In this document: in pieces, positions 1 through 8,259 of the stretch | Position numbering within the stretch: position 1 is the first letter of the stretch | Layout of the letters: the number at the start of each line of letters is the position of its first letter | Source of the DNA: Caulobacter mirabilis | GTDB taxonomy: Bacteria > Pseudomonadota > Alphaproteobacteria > Caulobacterales > Caulobacteraceae | DNA length: 64,000 bases | Direction: 5' to 3' | Assembly (NCBI RefSeq): GCF_002749615.1 | Contig: NZ_CP024201.1 | Coordinates: 4,293,501-4,357,500, forward strand | Position numbers and translations under genes: made by a program | Notes under the pieces: model-generated | Database searches by the model: none | Told to the model about the DNA's origin: nothing | What the model saw: the letters and a program-made list of their open reading frames with translations, nothing else

Positions 1-140
1 AGATCGACCGTGACGGCGTTGGGAGCGGTCGGGGCGACCGGCCGGCCGTGCGGCGCCGTCGCGGTGGCCAGGAAGATCGCCGCGGCGCCTCCATGCAGGA
101 GCGTCGAGGCCGCCATGGCGAGAAGCCCGTTACGCGACAT
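1..140 (-). CDS. TonB-like energy transducer, N-terminal part (cut by window edge)
   Basis: Only the first 46 codons lie in the window. They encode a short basic start, a hydrophobic segment at about residues 5-25 that would anchor the protein in the inner membrane, and a proline-containing stretch ending in VTVD, as in the start of TonB proteins just after the anchor. The complete TonB at 48819-49541 has the same plan and the same neighbour, an STN-TonB_C protein directly upstream. TonB proteins pass proton-motive energy from ExbB/ExbD to outer-membrane receptors. The catalytic-equivalent C-terminal domain is outside the window, so the family call rests on the anchor and context. Confidence 0.55.
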   Translation of the reverse strand, partial: MSRNGLLAMAASTLLHGGAAAIFLATATAPHGRPVAPTAPNAVTVD

Positions 141-213
141 CGGAAGCCCGGCCCGCCCTGAGTCCCAGAAACCTGGGCCTCCCTAGTTCGCCTCCACGAC
201 AGAACCGTGACGG

Positions 214-876
214 TCAGGGGCGGTGGCGGACGCGGAACTCCATCCGCATCGGCTGGGGCAGGTTTGGCGGAGGGACCGGAAACAGCATGGCGCTCGCGGC
301 GGCGAGGAAGGCCCGATCGCGCGTCTGATCGCCGGATCCGGTGATGACCTCGACCCGCCGCGCCGCGCCAACGTCGTCCACCCAGAAGCGGGCGCTGACG
401 ACATAGTCGCCGCTCGACAACGCCGGGTCGGACCGCAGCCGCTCGACGATCTGGCGCTGGACGCTTTCTGCATAGGCGCGAGCGGCCGGGTCCTCTCCCG
501 ACCGACCGATGACCGGCGCCGCCGTGGCCGTGATCGGATTCAGCGCCACCGCCGATCCGGAGCCGGCGTAGATGACGACGGCTCCGCCCTGGGTGAATCG
601 TGCGCTCAGTCCGGTTCCGGCCAACAGCAGGACCAGCGCCTCCCGCGGCTGCATCTCGCCCGAAACCGCCGCCGACCGCCGGTCGGCCGCCAGGGCGCTG
701 TCGTAGAGCATCGGCAAACCGGTCGCGGCGGAGAAAGCGGCCAGCGCCTGGTCGAGCGGCTGGGCCGGAATCTGGAATCGACGCGCCGCGAAGGCCGCGG
801 CCGGGTCGGCGACCGCGACGGCCAGCGCCAGGGCCGCCAGCCCCACGCCGCATCGATGGTCGAGCCAAAGCGACAT
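214..876 (-). CDS. Periplasmic STN domain fused to a TonB C-terminal-like domain
   Basis: 220 residues. A signal peptide (about 1-28, ending AAAFA) is followed by an STN (secretin/TonB short N-terminal) domain at about 32-100, recognisable from the pattern QPLDQALAAFSAATGL and later ALVLLLAGTGL. The second half, about 130-220, has the TonB_2-like pattern: YAESVQRQIVERL, then a strand region with VEVITGSG and FPVPPP. STN domains normally sit at the front of signalling receptors and touch FecR in the periplasm. Here there is no receptor barrel. The gene is followed by a TonB gene and is divergent from a methyltransferase-sigma-FecR-receptor series. A GAGG-type ribosome site precedes the ATG. 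A paralogue lies at 49538-50212. Confidence 0.8.
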   Translation of the reverse strand: MSLWLDHRCGVGLAALALAVAVADPAAAFAARRFQIPAQPLDQALAAFSAATGLPMLYDSALAADRRSAAVSGEMQPREALVLLLAGTGLSARFTQGGAVVIYAGSGSAVALNPITATAAPVIGRSGEDPAARAYAESVQRQIVERLRSDPALSSGDYVVSARFWVDDVGAARRVEVITGSGDQTRDRAFLAAASAMLFPVPPPNLPQPMRMEFRVRHRP

Positions 877-992
877 CGTCCAAACCTCGTTTGTCGCGGG
901 TCCTTAGCACGACGAGCGGGCGACCGGTCCACGCCGCTCTTGGCGTTTCTGGGCAAACAGCGCAAATCATGCAGACGCCCAGCGGAATCCTC

Positions 993-1661
993 ATGGCCTA
1001 CCTTCGTCTTCGTCGCATCCTCGAGTTGGCCGTCCTGGACCGCCCCGGCTTGCAATGGCTGCTGGGCGACCGGGGGGGACGAAGCGAGAGACGCGCGCCC
1101 GCCGAGCACTGGGAGACGCTCCACCGGACGGGGACCTATGACGCCCTGATGGACGAGGGACGACGCGACCACCTGCGCCTGCTCGCGGCCATGATCGCCG
1201 AACGCCGGCCCGGCGCGCGCGTGCTGGAGATCGGCTGCGGCCAGGGCGCCTTCTACGCGGCGCTCCGCAGTCATGGTCCCGCCGCCTATCGGGGCGTCGA
1301 CATCGCGCCCGCGGCCATCGCGCGGGCTCAGGAGACCTTCGCCGCCGACATCGAACGCGGCCTCGCCCATTTCGAAGCGGGCGACGGCGCCGAGCTTGGC
1401 CTGGAGGGCGGCTTCGACGCCATCGTCTTCGCCGACAGCATCGAGTACCTCGGCCCGATCGACGAGGTCCTGGCGCGCTTCGGCCCTCTGCTCGCTCCCG
1501 ACGGCGTCTTCGGCGTGACCCAATGGCTAGCGCCGCACCCGCTGCGGCTCTGGGGCGCGCTCAAGCCCAAGCTCCATCTGCGCGATGAGGCTCTGGTCAG
1601 CGCGCCGTGGGGCGGGGCTTGGCAGGTCTGGACGGGCCGACCACGTCCGGGGCCGTCATGA
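993..1661 (+). CDS. SAM-dependent class I methyltransferase, paralogue 1
   Basis: 222 residues with the SAM-binding motif I VLEIGCGQGAF near residue 73, an acidic motif II region (YRGVDIAP) and a Rossmann-type layout. The start MAYLR was chosen because the paralogue at 7465-8127 starts with the same residues and both then align to a shared end (GGAWQVWT). An upstream ATG at 969 would add eight residues. The stop overlaps the next gene's ATG (ATGA), so the two are probably translationally coupled. The substrate is unknown. Glycosyltransferase and deacetylase-like genes nearby suggest sugar or polysaccharide methylation, which is inference. Confidence 0.8.
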   Translation: MAYLRLRRILELAVLDRPGLQWLLGDRGGRSERRAPAEHWETLHRTGTYDALMDEGRRDHLRLLAAMIAERRPGARVLEIGCGQGAFYAALRSHGPAAYRGVDIAPAAIARAQETFAADIERGLAHFEAGDGAELGLEGGFDAIVFADSIEYLGPIDEVLARFGPLLAPDGVFGVTQWLAPHPLRLWGALKPKLHLRDEALVSAPWGGAWQVWTGRPRPGPS

Positions 1662-2182
1662 CCCCGATCGAGTCGCGCCCCTCCCTGCTCATCGAGACCT
1701 ATCTTGCTCGGCGAGAGAGCCTGGTCCGCTTCTTCGCCGCGCGGGCGGGCTCGCGCCAGGCGGCCGAGGATCTCGCCCAGGAACTCTACCTGAAGCTCGC
1801 GGAGACCGAGGTCGGCGACGTTCAGAATCCACTCGCCCTTCTCTACCGGATCGCGACCAACCTGATGCTCGACCGCAGCCGCAGCGCCGCCCGGGCAGGC
1901 GCGCGCGACGCGGGCTGGCGCCAGGTCAACCACGCCCAGATCCATGGCGAAGACGTCGCCGACCTGCCGCCGCCGGACGAGGCCGCCGCCTCGCGCGAAC
2001 GCCTGCGCCAGCTGGTCCAGGCGGTGGAAGCGCTGCCGCCCCAGATGGGCCGCGCCTTCAGGCTGCACAAGCTCGACGGCCTAAGTCACGCCGAGACCGC
2101 ACGGGTCATGGGCCTGTCGGTCAAGCGAGTGGAGAAGCATATCAGCGCGGCCCTCAAGGCGCTCAGCCGGGGCTTCCCATGA
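1658..2182 (+). CDS. ECF RNA polymerase sigma factor, FecI-like
   Basis: 174 residues. Region sigma-2 is at about 20-75 (AEDLAQELYLKLAE, then NPLALLYRIATNLMLDRSRS). Region sigma-4 is at about 115-170 (LPPQMGRAFRLHKLDGLSHAETARVMGLSVKRVEKHI). FecI-type sigma factors are held by a membrane FecR and redirect RNA polymerase to a receptor gene when the receptor binds its ligand. The ATG at 1658 overlaps the stop of the methyltransferase by 4 nt. A FecR and an STN-bearing receptor follow directly, forming a complete cell-surface signalling set. Confidence 0.92.
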   Translation: MTPIESRPSLLIETYLARRESLVRFFAARAGSRQAAEDLAQELYLKLAETEVGDVQNPLALLYRIATNLMLDRSRSAARAGARDAGWRQVNHAQIHGEDVADLPPPDEAAASRERLRQLVQAVEALPPQMGRAFRLHKLDGLSHAETARVMGLSVKRVEKHISAALKALSRGFP

Positions 2183-2282
2183 AAAGGTTCGAGGATAACA
2201 CGCCGACGAGCGGGGGGTGCGGGCTCGCGGCGACGTCATCAGGGATAGCGGGGTCTCTCCGCGGCACGTCAAGGGACGGGAC

Positions 2283-3236
2283 ATGACGGGCATGGACGAC
2301 AGGCTGGACGAGGCCGGGGACTGGCTCGTCCGCTTACAATCTGACGCGCTCAGCGAGGAAGACGCGCTGGCGTTCGACGCGTGGCTGGCCGCCTCGCCTG
2401 AGAACGGCCGCGCCTACGATGCTGTCGTGGCGGCGTCGCATGAGATCGACGCGAACCGCATGGCGTTGCGGCTCGCCTTGTCGGCCCAGCGCACTCGCAA
2501 TCCGATCGTCTCGCGGCGACGCCTGTTCTGGGGCGGCGGGCTCGCCGCGGCGGCGATCGCGGCCTCCGCGGCGATCGTCGTGCTTCCGGCCGGCGTCCAG
2601 ACCTACGCCACCGCCCCGGGCGAGCGTCAGCGCATCCAGCTGGCGGACGGCTCCAGCCTCGAACTCAACGGCGCGACCCGCCTCAGCGCCCGCATGACCG
2701 GCAAGATGCGGCGGATCGAGCTGGAAGTCGGCGAAGCGTCGTTCGACGTCGCCCACGACGCCAACCGTCCGTTCCTGGTCGACACCGGCGACAGCGCCGT
2801 GCGTGTCGTCGGCACCCAGTTCAATGTGCGACGCCGCGGCGGCCGCGTCGCCGTGGCGGTCGCTCGCGGCGAGGTCGAGGTCGGCCCGGACGGCGGCGGC
2901 CTTCGCCAGCATTATCGCCTGCGCCCAGGCCAGCGCCTCGACCACGCCGAGGGCGCGACCGACGCCCGGATCACCAGCGACGCGGCCCAGGCGGCCTTTG
3001 GATGGCGTGCGGGGCGGCTGATCTATCGCAACGCCACTCTCGGCGAGGTGGTCGAGGACCTGAACGCCCAGTTCGCCAGGCCGATGCGCGTCGCCGATCC
3101 ACGCCTCGCGGCCGTGCGGGTCTCCGGCGTGCTGGTGCTCGACGATCAGCAGGCGGTCATCCGCCGGCTTGCGCTCCTCACGCCTATCGAGGCAAAAGAA
3201 GAGTCCTCGGGAGTGCTGCTACAACGCGCCCCATAA
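2283..3236 (+). CDS. FecR-family anti-sigma regulator
   Basis: 317 residues. An N-terminal DUF4880-type cytoplasmic segment (AGDWLVRLQSDALSEEDALAFDAWL) is followed by one membrane segment at about 85-105 and a periplasmic FecR domain (ATAPGERQRIQLADGSSLELN ... RPFLVDTGDSAVRVVGTQFNV). The C-terminal part (YRNATLGEVVEDLNAQF) has the STN-like fold seen at the end of many FecR proteins. The start at 2283 was chosen for the AAGGGACGGGAC site just before ATG. It receives the signal from the receptor STN domain and controls the sigma factor 100 bp upstream. Confidence 0.92.
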   Translation: MTGMDDRLDEAGDWLVRLQSDALSEEDALAFDAWLAASPENGRAYDAVVAASHEIDANRMALRLALSAQRTRNPIVSRRRLFWGGGLAAAAIAASAAIVVLPAGVQTYATAPGERQRIQLADGSSLELNGATRLSARMTGKMRRIELEVGEASFDVAHDANRPFLVDTGDSAVRVVGTQFNVRRRGGRVAVAVARGEVEVGPDGGGLRQHYRLRPGQRLDHAEGATDARITSDAAQAAFGWRAGRLIYRNATLGEVVEDLNAQFARPMRVADPRLAAVRVSGVLVLDDQQAVIRRLALLTPIEAKEESSGVLLQRAP

Positions 3237-3249
3237 TGCTGATGGGGCC

Positions 3250-5676
3250 GTGGTCCAGTCCGGGCGATTGATACTGACCCTCTTCAGCGGCGCCCTTCTG
3301 TTGGCCGTCGCGGGACCGGCGTTGGCCGCCCCCAAGCGGACGGCCTACGACATCGACCCCAAACCTCTGCCGGAAGCCTTGATAGACTTGGCGGTCCAGG
3401 CCGACATTTCCATTCTCGGCACCGACGCCTGCCGCCGCGGGGACAGGCGCGGCCTGCGAGGCCGCTACACCCTGGACGAGGCCCTCCAGCACCTGCTTGC
3501 CGGCGCGCCCTGCTCCTATCGGATCGTCGATGCGCACACGGTCGCGCTATCGGCGCGGCAGGCGCCGCAGATCTTCGCCGTCGCACCGCCCGGTCGCCGT
3601 AAGGCGCCGCCGCCGGAACCGCCGCCGCCAGCGCCTTCGCCGACCTTCGAGATAGAGGAACTGGTCGTGCACAGCGCCAAGCGCGAAGTCACGCTGGGCG
3701 AACTGTCGGCTGCAGCCAGCATCCTGGCCGGGCGGGGCATCGCCGCCATGGGGGCGGTCGACGTGACCGGCACGACCGGACAGCTCACCGGCCTGCACAT
3801 GACCAATCTCGGCCCTGGCCGAGACAAGCTGCTGATCCGCGGCCTTTCCGATGGAGCGTTCACCGGTCGCGCCCGTTCGACCGTCGCCACCTTCCTGGAC
3901 GACCTGCCGATCAACTACAGCGCGCCGCATCCGGACCTGCGCTTCGTCGACGTCAAACAGATCGAAGTTCTGCGGGGACCGCAGGGCTCGCTCTACGGCG
4001 CCGGCGCGATCAGCGGCGTCTATCGCATCGTCACCAACAAGCCGGACCTGGAGAACGAAGGCGGTTCTCTCGCCGTATTCGGCTCCGTCACGAAGGGCGG
4101 AGCTCCCAGCGGCGCCGTCGAAGGCTGGTTCAACGTGCCCGTCGTTCCGGATCGTCTCGCGATGCGGGTCGTCGCCTACCACGAGCGGCTCGGCGGCTAT
4201 CTCGACGACGTCAACATGCGTCGCTCCAACGTCGATCGCACCACGCGCTCCGGCGGGCGCGTCTCCATGCGGGTCGAGTTGTCCGACACTTTCCACCTGG
4301 ACCTCTCGACGACCGGCCAGCAGCTCGACACCAACGACACCAAGTACACGACCCAGATCCTCAGCCCGGGGAAGCGCGCCAATCGCGTGCAGGAGACCCA
4401 TCGCAACGACTTCTTCCAGACGGCCCTGTCGTTGCACGGCGAGTTCAAGGGCGTGCGCTTCAGATCCTCGACCGGCTTCATCCGCCACGACTACGCCAGT
4501 CAGTACGACGCGTCGGCCATTCTCGACCCCGCCGACGAGTTCGACCTCGGCGTCTACCGCGAAAGGGCCCGCGTCGACCTAGCGGTTCAGGACACCTCGT
4601 TCAGCGTCTCGAACCCGACAGGACTGTCCTGGCTGCTGGGGATCTACGGCTCACGCTCGCGCGAACGCTCGCCTTCCGAGCTGCACCTTCGCAGTCGCTC
4701 CGTCGTGGTTCCGGTCTATGTCGAAGATCGACGCGACACGATGCGGGAGCTGGCGATCTACGGCGAGATGTCCTACCGCCTGTCCAACGGCTGGAGCGTG
4801 GCGGCCGGCGCTCGCGCCTTCGAGACGTCGATCGACACGGAAGCCTTGATCGATGCGCCGCAGATCAGCCAGCAACGGCCGTTCAGCGCCAAGTCCCGCA
4901 CCTCGGGCGTCTCGCCGAAGGTCTCGGTTCAGTACGAGTTCCCCTCCGGCGGCATGATCTACGCCCTGTTCTCCGAGGGCTACCGCGCGGCCGGCGCCAA
5001 CTCGAGCGGTCTCAGGACGCCGCTGTCCTACGTCAAGTTCGATGCGGACCATCTGCAGAACTTCGAAATCGGAGCCAAGCTGCGGCTCGCCGACGGCCGC
5101 CTGCGCCTGACGGGGGCGATCTTTCACGACCTGTGGACCGACATTCAGACCGACGGCTTCCTGGGCTCGGGCCTCGCGCTCACCGCCAACGCCGGAGACG
5201 CGCGGGTCACGGGCCTGGAGCTCGAAGGGGCGCACGACTGGGATTCCGGTCTGTCGATGCGCGCCAACGTCACCTTCTCGGATTCCGAACTGACCCGCGC
5301 CAATCGCGGCTTCACGTCGTCCTTGGGTCGCGGACTGCCCGGCGTGCCTGAGATCACCGGAGGCGTCCTGATCACCTACCGTCGGCAGCTCGGCGATGGT
5401 TTGGAGCTGCAGCTGGTGGGCGAGGCCAGCTACGTCGGCTCGTCGCGCATCTCGTTCGATCCCCGCTTCGCGCCGAGCTCGAACGCCTACATCCGCGATC
5501 GGATCGGCGCGGATCTGTCGGCCGGCCGGTGGCGGTTCGGCGCCTTCGTCTCCAACATCACCGACGCGTCGGGCGACACCTTCGCCTATGGCAACCCGTT
5601 CAGCTTCGGCCAGGTCCGCCAAACCACGCCACAGCGTCCGCGGACCTTCGGCCTGCGCCTCTCCGCCGACTTCTGA
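3250..5676 (+). CDS. TonB-dependent receptor with N-terminal STN signalling domain
   Basis: About 808 residues if it starts at the GTG at 3250 (a TTG at 3268 is an alternative). A signal peptide ending PALAA is followed by an STN domain at about 30-100 (DPKPLPEALIDLAVQADISILG), a proline-rich linker, the TonB box EIEELVVHSAKRE, a plug (IEVLRGPQGSLYGAGAISG) and a 22-strand-type barrel ending in Phe. The STN domain marks it as a transducer receptor, matched with the sigma and FecR genes 14 bp upstream. The ligand is unknown. It is the third gene of a compact sigma-FecR-receptor operon. Confidence 0.93.
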   Translation: MVQSGRLILTLFSGALLLAVAGPALAAPKRTAYDIDPKPLPEALIDLAVQADISILGTDACRRGDRRGLRGRYTLDEALQHLLAGAPCSYRIVDAHTVALSARQAPQIFAVAPPGRRKAPPPEPPPPAPSPTFEIEELVVHSAKREVTLGELSAAASILAGRGIAAMGAVDVTGTTGQLTGLHMTNLGPGRDKLLIRGLSDGAFTGRARSTVATFLDDLPINYSAPHPDLRFVDVKQIEVLRGPQGSLYGAGAISGVYRIVTNKPDLENEGGSLAVFGSVTKGGAPSGAVEGWFNVPVVPDRLAMRVVAYHERLGGYLDDVNMRRSNVDRTTRSGGRVSMRVELSDTFHLDLSTTGQQLDTNDTKYTTQILSPGKRANRVQETHRNDFFQTALSLHGEFKGVRFRSSTGFIRHDYASQYDASAILDPADEFDLGVYRERARVDLAVQDTSFSVSNPTGLSWLLGIYGSRSRERSPSELHLRSRSVVVPVYVEDRRDTMRELAIYGEMSYRLSNGWSVAAGARAFETSIDTEALIDAPQISQQRPFSAKSRTSGVSPKVSVQYEFPSGGMIYALFSEGYRAAGANSSGLRTPLSYVKFDADHLQNFEIGAKLRLADGRLRLTGAIFHDLWTDIQTDGFLGSGLALTANAGDARVTGLELEGAHDWDSGLSMRANVTFSDSELTRANRGFTSSLGRGLPGVPEITGGVLITYRRQLGDGLELQLVGEASYVGSSRISFDPRFAPSSNAYIRDRIGADLSAGRWRFGAFVSNITDASGDTFAYGNPFSFGQVRQTTPQRPRTFGLRLSADF

Positions 5677-5720
5677 GCCCGCGACGGGGGGGAGGCGTAC
5701 TGCGGCGGCGTCGTATTCGT

Positions 5721-5741
5721 GCGGGCGCCCTTCGCGCCCGC
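5721..5741 (+). terminator. Perfect 8-bp hairpin between receptor and glycosyltransferase
   Basis: Arms GCGGGCGC at 5721-5728 and GCGCCCGC at 5734-5741 enclose a 5-nt loop. No T-run follows. It lies 14 nt upstream of the glycosyltransferase's purine-rich ribosome site, so it could weaken read-through from the receptor operon or shield translation. Confidence 0.4.
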
Positions 5742-5760
5742 CGATTGCGAAGGGGGTCAC

Positions 5761-6579
5761 ATGCGTCTGTCCGGCCTGGTATGCGCGCATAACGAAGAGG
5801 CGCGGCTGGCCGAATGCCTTCGGGCGCTCGCCTTCTGCGACGAAGTGGTGGTCGTAGCCGACCGCTGCACCGACCGCACCCAGGAGATCGCGCGCCACGC
5901 CGGCGCCAAGGTCATCGACGGCGTCTTTCCGTTGGAAAGCCAGAGGAAGATCGCCGGGGTCGAGGCCTGCGGCGGAGATTGGGTCATCGAGGTCGACGCC
6001 GATGAACTGATCGACACATCGCTCGCCGACGAGATCCGCAGGACGATCGAATCCGCGCCGAACGGCGACTACTTCCAGATTCCGATCGACAACTACGTCG
6101 GCGCCACGCTGGTGCGGAACGGCTGGGGGGGCTCTTTCGGCACCTCCAGCGTCGCTCGCCTCTATCGCCGCCAGACCAAGCATTGGAAGCCGCAGCGCGT
6201 GCATCCCGGCGTCACCTTCGATGGCCGGCTGGCCGGCTCGCTGCGCGGCGCGATCAAGCACAAGGTCGACGACGACATCGGCGACATGATCGATCGCCTG
6301 AACCGGTACACGGCGCTTCGCGCCCAGGACCTGGCCGACTCCGGCAAGCCTGGAAAGCTGTGGGACAACGTGTTCCGAGGCTTCCGTCGCTTCTACAAGT
6401 GCTACGTCAATCGCAAGGGGCGCACGGAAGGCGATCTCGGCTTCCTGATCGCCCTGATGGCCGGCCTCTATCCCGTGCTCTCCCACCTGCGCGCCAAGGA
6501 GATTCTCCAGGACCGCGCCCGAGCCGCCGCGGCGCCGGCGCGGGACCTGCCTGACGTCGTCGGGCTGCGCGCCCGCTGA
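5761..6579 (+). CDS. Family 2 glycosyltransferase, WaaE/KdtX-like
   Basis: 272 residues with a GT-A fold. The N-terminus is MRLSGLVCAHNEEARLAECL, followed by a nucleotide-sugar region DEVVVVADRCTDRTQEIA and a metal-binding motif VIEVDADELID at about residues 75-86. This matches the family of lipopolysaccharide-core or capsule glucosyltransferases. The start follows a GAAGGGGG ribosome site. No membrane segment is evident. A deacetylase-like gene and a methyltransferase follow on the same strand, suggesting a small glycan-modifying set. The sugar and acceptor cannot be read from sequence. Confidence 0.85.
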   Translation: MRLSGLVCAHNEEARLAECLRALAFCDEVVVVADRCTDRTQEIARHAGAKVIDGVFPLESQRKIAGVEACGGDWVIEVDADELIDTSLADEIRRTIESAPNGDYFQIPIDNYVGATLVRNGWGGSFGTSSVARLYRRQTKHWKPQRVHPGVTFDGRLAGSLRGAIKHKVDDDIGDMIDRLNRYTALRAQDLADSGKPGKLWDNVFRGFRRFYKCYVNRKGRTEGDLGFLIALMAGLYPVLSHLRAKEILQDRARAAAAPARDLPDVVGLRAR

Positions 6580-6599
6580 CCTTGTCGCCGCCCGCCTCC

Positions 6600-7394
6600 A
6601 TGATCGGGGCGAGGATCGAGCTCCTGCGCCTGCATCAGGAGCTCGCGCGCTGGCGCATGGCCGATCGCCAGGCCCGGTTCTGGTGGCGCGACGACGATGC
6701 GCGCGGTTCGACGCCCCGACTTGGCCGCCTGCTGGAGATCGCGGAGCGACACCACGCCCCGCTCACCCTGGCCGCCATCCCGGATCCGGCGAACGTCGAG
6801 CTTCCGGCCTGCCTCGATCGGGCGCCGGTCGACCTGGTCCAGCATGGGATCGACCATCTGAACCGCCGCTCCGGCCCGGCTGCGGGCGAGCTGCCGCATG
6901 ACTGGCCGCTCGACCGGCTGGTGGCAGAGCTGACGCGCAGCCGCGCCGCCCTGCCGCCCCAGACCGCGCCGATCTTCGTGCCGCCGTGGAACGACGTGCA
7001 CCCGCAGTTGCCCGCCGCCCTGTCCGTCAGCGGCTTCACAGGCTGGTCCGCCTGGCCGGGCGCCGCCCCCGCTGAGGGCGGTCCACGACGCATCGACGCT
7101 CACGTCGACCTGCTCCGCTGGCGCGGGGGCGCCCGCTTCCGCGGGTACGGCCGGTTGCTCAAGGCCTTTCGCGCCGCCCTGGCGGATCGCCGACGGCGAG
7201 GCGACTGGAACGCCCCGATCGGCCTGCTCACGCATCACCTGGACCACGACGAACCCGCCTGGGCCTGCCTCGACTGGTTCCTCGGCCGTTTCCGCACGCA
7301 TCCCGCCATAAGCTGGCGCTCGCTGAAGAGCTTGATCGCCGAGGCCGAGCCGCCCTCTATCCCTCCCTTCGGCGGCCAGCCACACTCTTCCTGA
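6600..7394 (+). CDS. Polysaccharide-deacetylase-like protein
   Basis: 264 residues from the ATG at 6600 (a TTG at 6582 is possible). It has FWWRDDDA near the start, where NodB-type deacetylases carry the catalytic/metal Asp pair. It also has LAAIP, then LVQHGIDHLN with two histidines spaced like the metal ligands, IFVPPWND, and a late LTHHLDH. These resemble the five NodB motifs but are diverged. No signal peptide is obvious, so it may act in the cytoplasm or on lipid-linked sugars. It starts 20 bp after the glycosyltransferase, so co-transcription is likely. Confidence 0.65.
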   Translation: MIGARIELLRLHQELARWRMADRQARFWWRDDDARGSTPRLGRLLEIAERHHAPLTLAAIPDPANVELPACLDRAPVDLVQHGIDHLNRRSGPAAGELPHDWPLDRLVAELTRSRAALPPQTAPIFVPPWNDVHPQLPAALSVSGFTGWSAWPGAAPAEGGPRRIDAHVDLLRWRGGARFRGYGRLLKAFRAALADRRRRGDWNAPIGLLTHHLDHDEPAWACLDWFLGRFRTHPAISWRSLKSLIAEAEPPSIPPFGGQPHSS

Positions 7395-7464
7395 CGTCCT
7401 TGCGTCTTCGGACCGCGCTCACTTCCACCACGAACCTGTTTCGGCAAAACCCCTTGGAGCAACC

Positions 7465-8127
7465 ATGGCCTACCTGCGCTGGCGTCGTTTTCTCGAGCTG
7501 ACCTCCCTCGACCACCCCTGGGTGGGCGAGATGTTCATGCGCCGGCGAAATGAGAACCCCGCCGCCCCGGACGCCGAGACCTGGGACAAGGCCTACAAGG
7601 AAGGGGTCTACCAGCGTCTGCTGCGTTCGGAGCAGCGTCACCACCACCGGCTTCTCGCGGGCCTGGTCACCGAACACTGCGCCCGACCGAGAATTCTCGA
7701 GATTGGCTGCGGCGAAGGCGCCTTCTATGACGCTGTCCGGCCGTTCTCGCCCGCTCGCTACCTGGGCGCCGACTTCTCTCCGCAGAGCATCGATATGGCC
7801 AACGCCCGGCTGGCCGGGGACCTGAGCCCCGGAAAGGTCGATTTCGTCGTCGGCGACGGCAGGGCCTTTGTCACGGACGAGCAGTTCGACGCCATCGTCT
7901 TCCCCGAATGCATCGAGTACCTCGGCGATCCGGACGAGCTGTTCGCGCACTATGCGCGCAACCTGGCGCCCGGCGGCCTGTTCGGCGTCACCCAGTGGCT
8001 GGGTCTGAAGCCGCTGCGCACCTGGCGTGCGATCAAGGCCAGCACCGACATCGTGGACGAGGCCGTGGTCAACACGCCGTGGGGCGGCGCCTGGCAGGTC
8101 TGGACCTGTCGCCGTCGGGGGGCCTGA
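7465..8127 (+). CDS. SAM-dependent class I methyltransferase, paralogue 2
   Basis: 220 residues with SAM motif I ILEIGCGEGAF near residue 75, and motif II YLGADFSP. It is collinear with the methyltransferase at 993-1661 from MAYLR to GGAWQVWT, including IVF..(S/C)IEYLG and FGVTQWL. They are clearly paralogues that now flank the sigma-FecR-receptor-glycosyltransferase block. The ATG is preceded by TTGGAGCAACC, a good ribosome site. It is the last gene of the plus-strand run and faces a convergent TetR gene. Confidence 0.82.
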   Translation: MAYLRWRRFLELTSLDHPWVGEMFMRRRNENPAAPDAETWDKAYKEGVYQRLLRSEQRHHHRLLAGLVTEHCARPRILEIGCGEGAFYDAVRPFSPARYLGADFSPQSIDMANARLAGDLSPGKVDFVVGDGRAFVTDEQFDAIVFPECIEYLGDPDELFAHYARNLAPGGLFGVTQWLGLKPLRTWRAIKASTDIVDEAVVNTPWGGAWQVWTCRRRGA

Positions 8128-8259
8128 GGCTCGACGCCTGGTCAATCCGCGACGCGCTCTTCCCCGCAGGCGCTGCCTCTGGCCATGGACCGGAAGCAGC
8201 GCGTCGCCACAGGCCCGCCCTCAGGTCGGATAGGCCAGGTTCGGCCCGCCCCGCGCTCG

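Noticed and set aside
600..992. Upstream extension of the first methyltransferase
   Set aside because: The extra residues are Arg/Pro-rich and antisense to the STN-TonB_C gene. The paralogue aligns only from 993.
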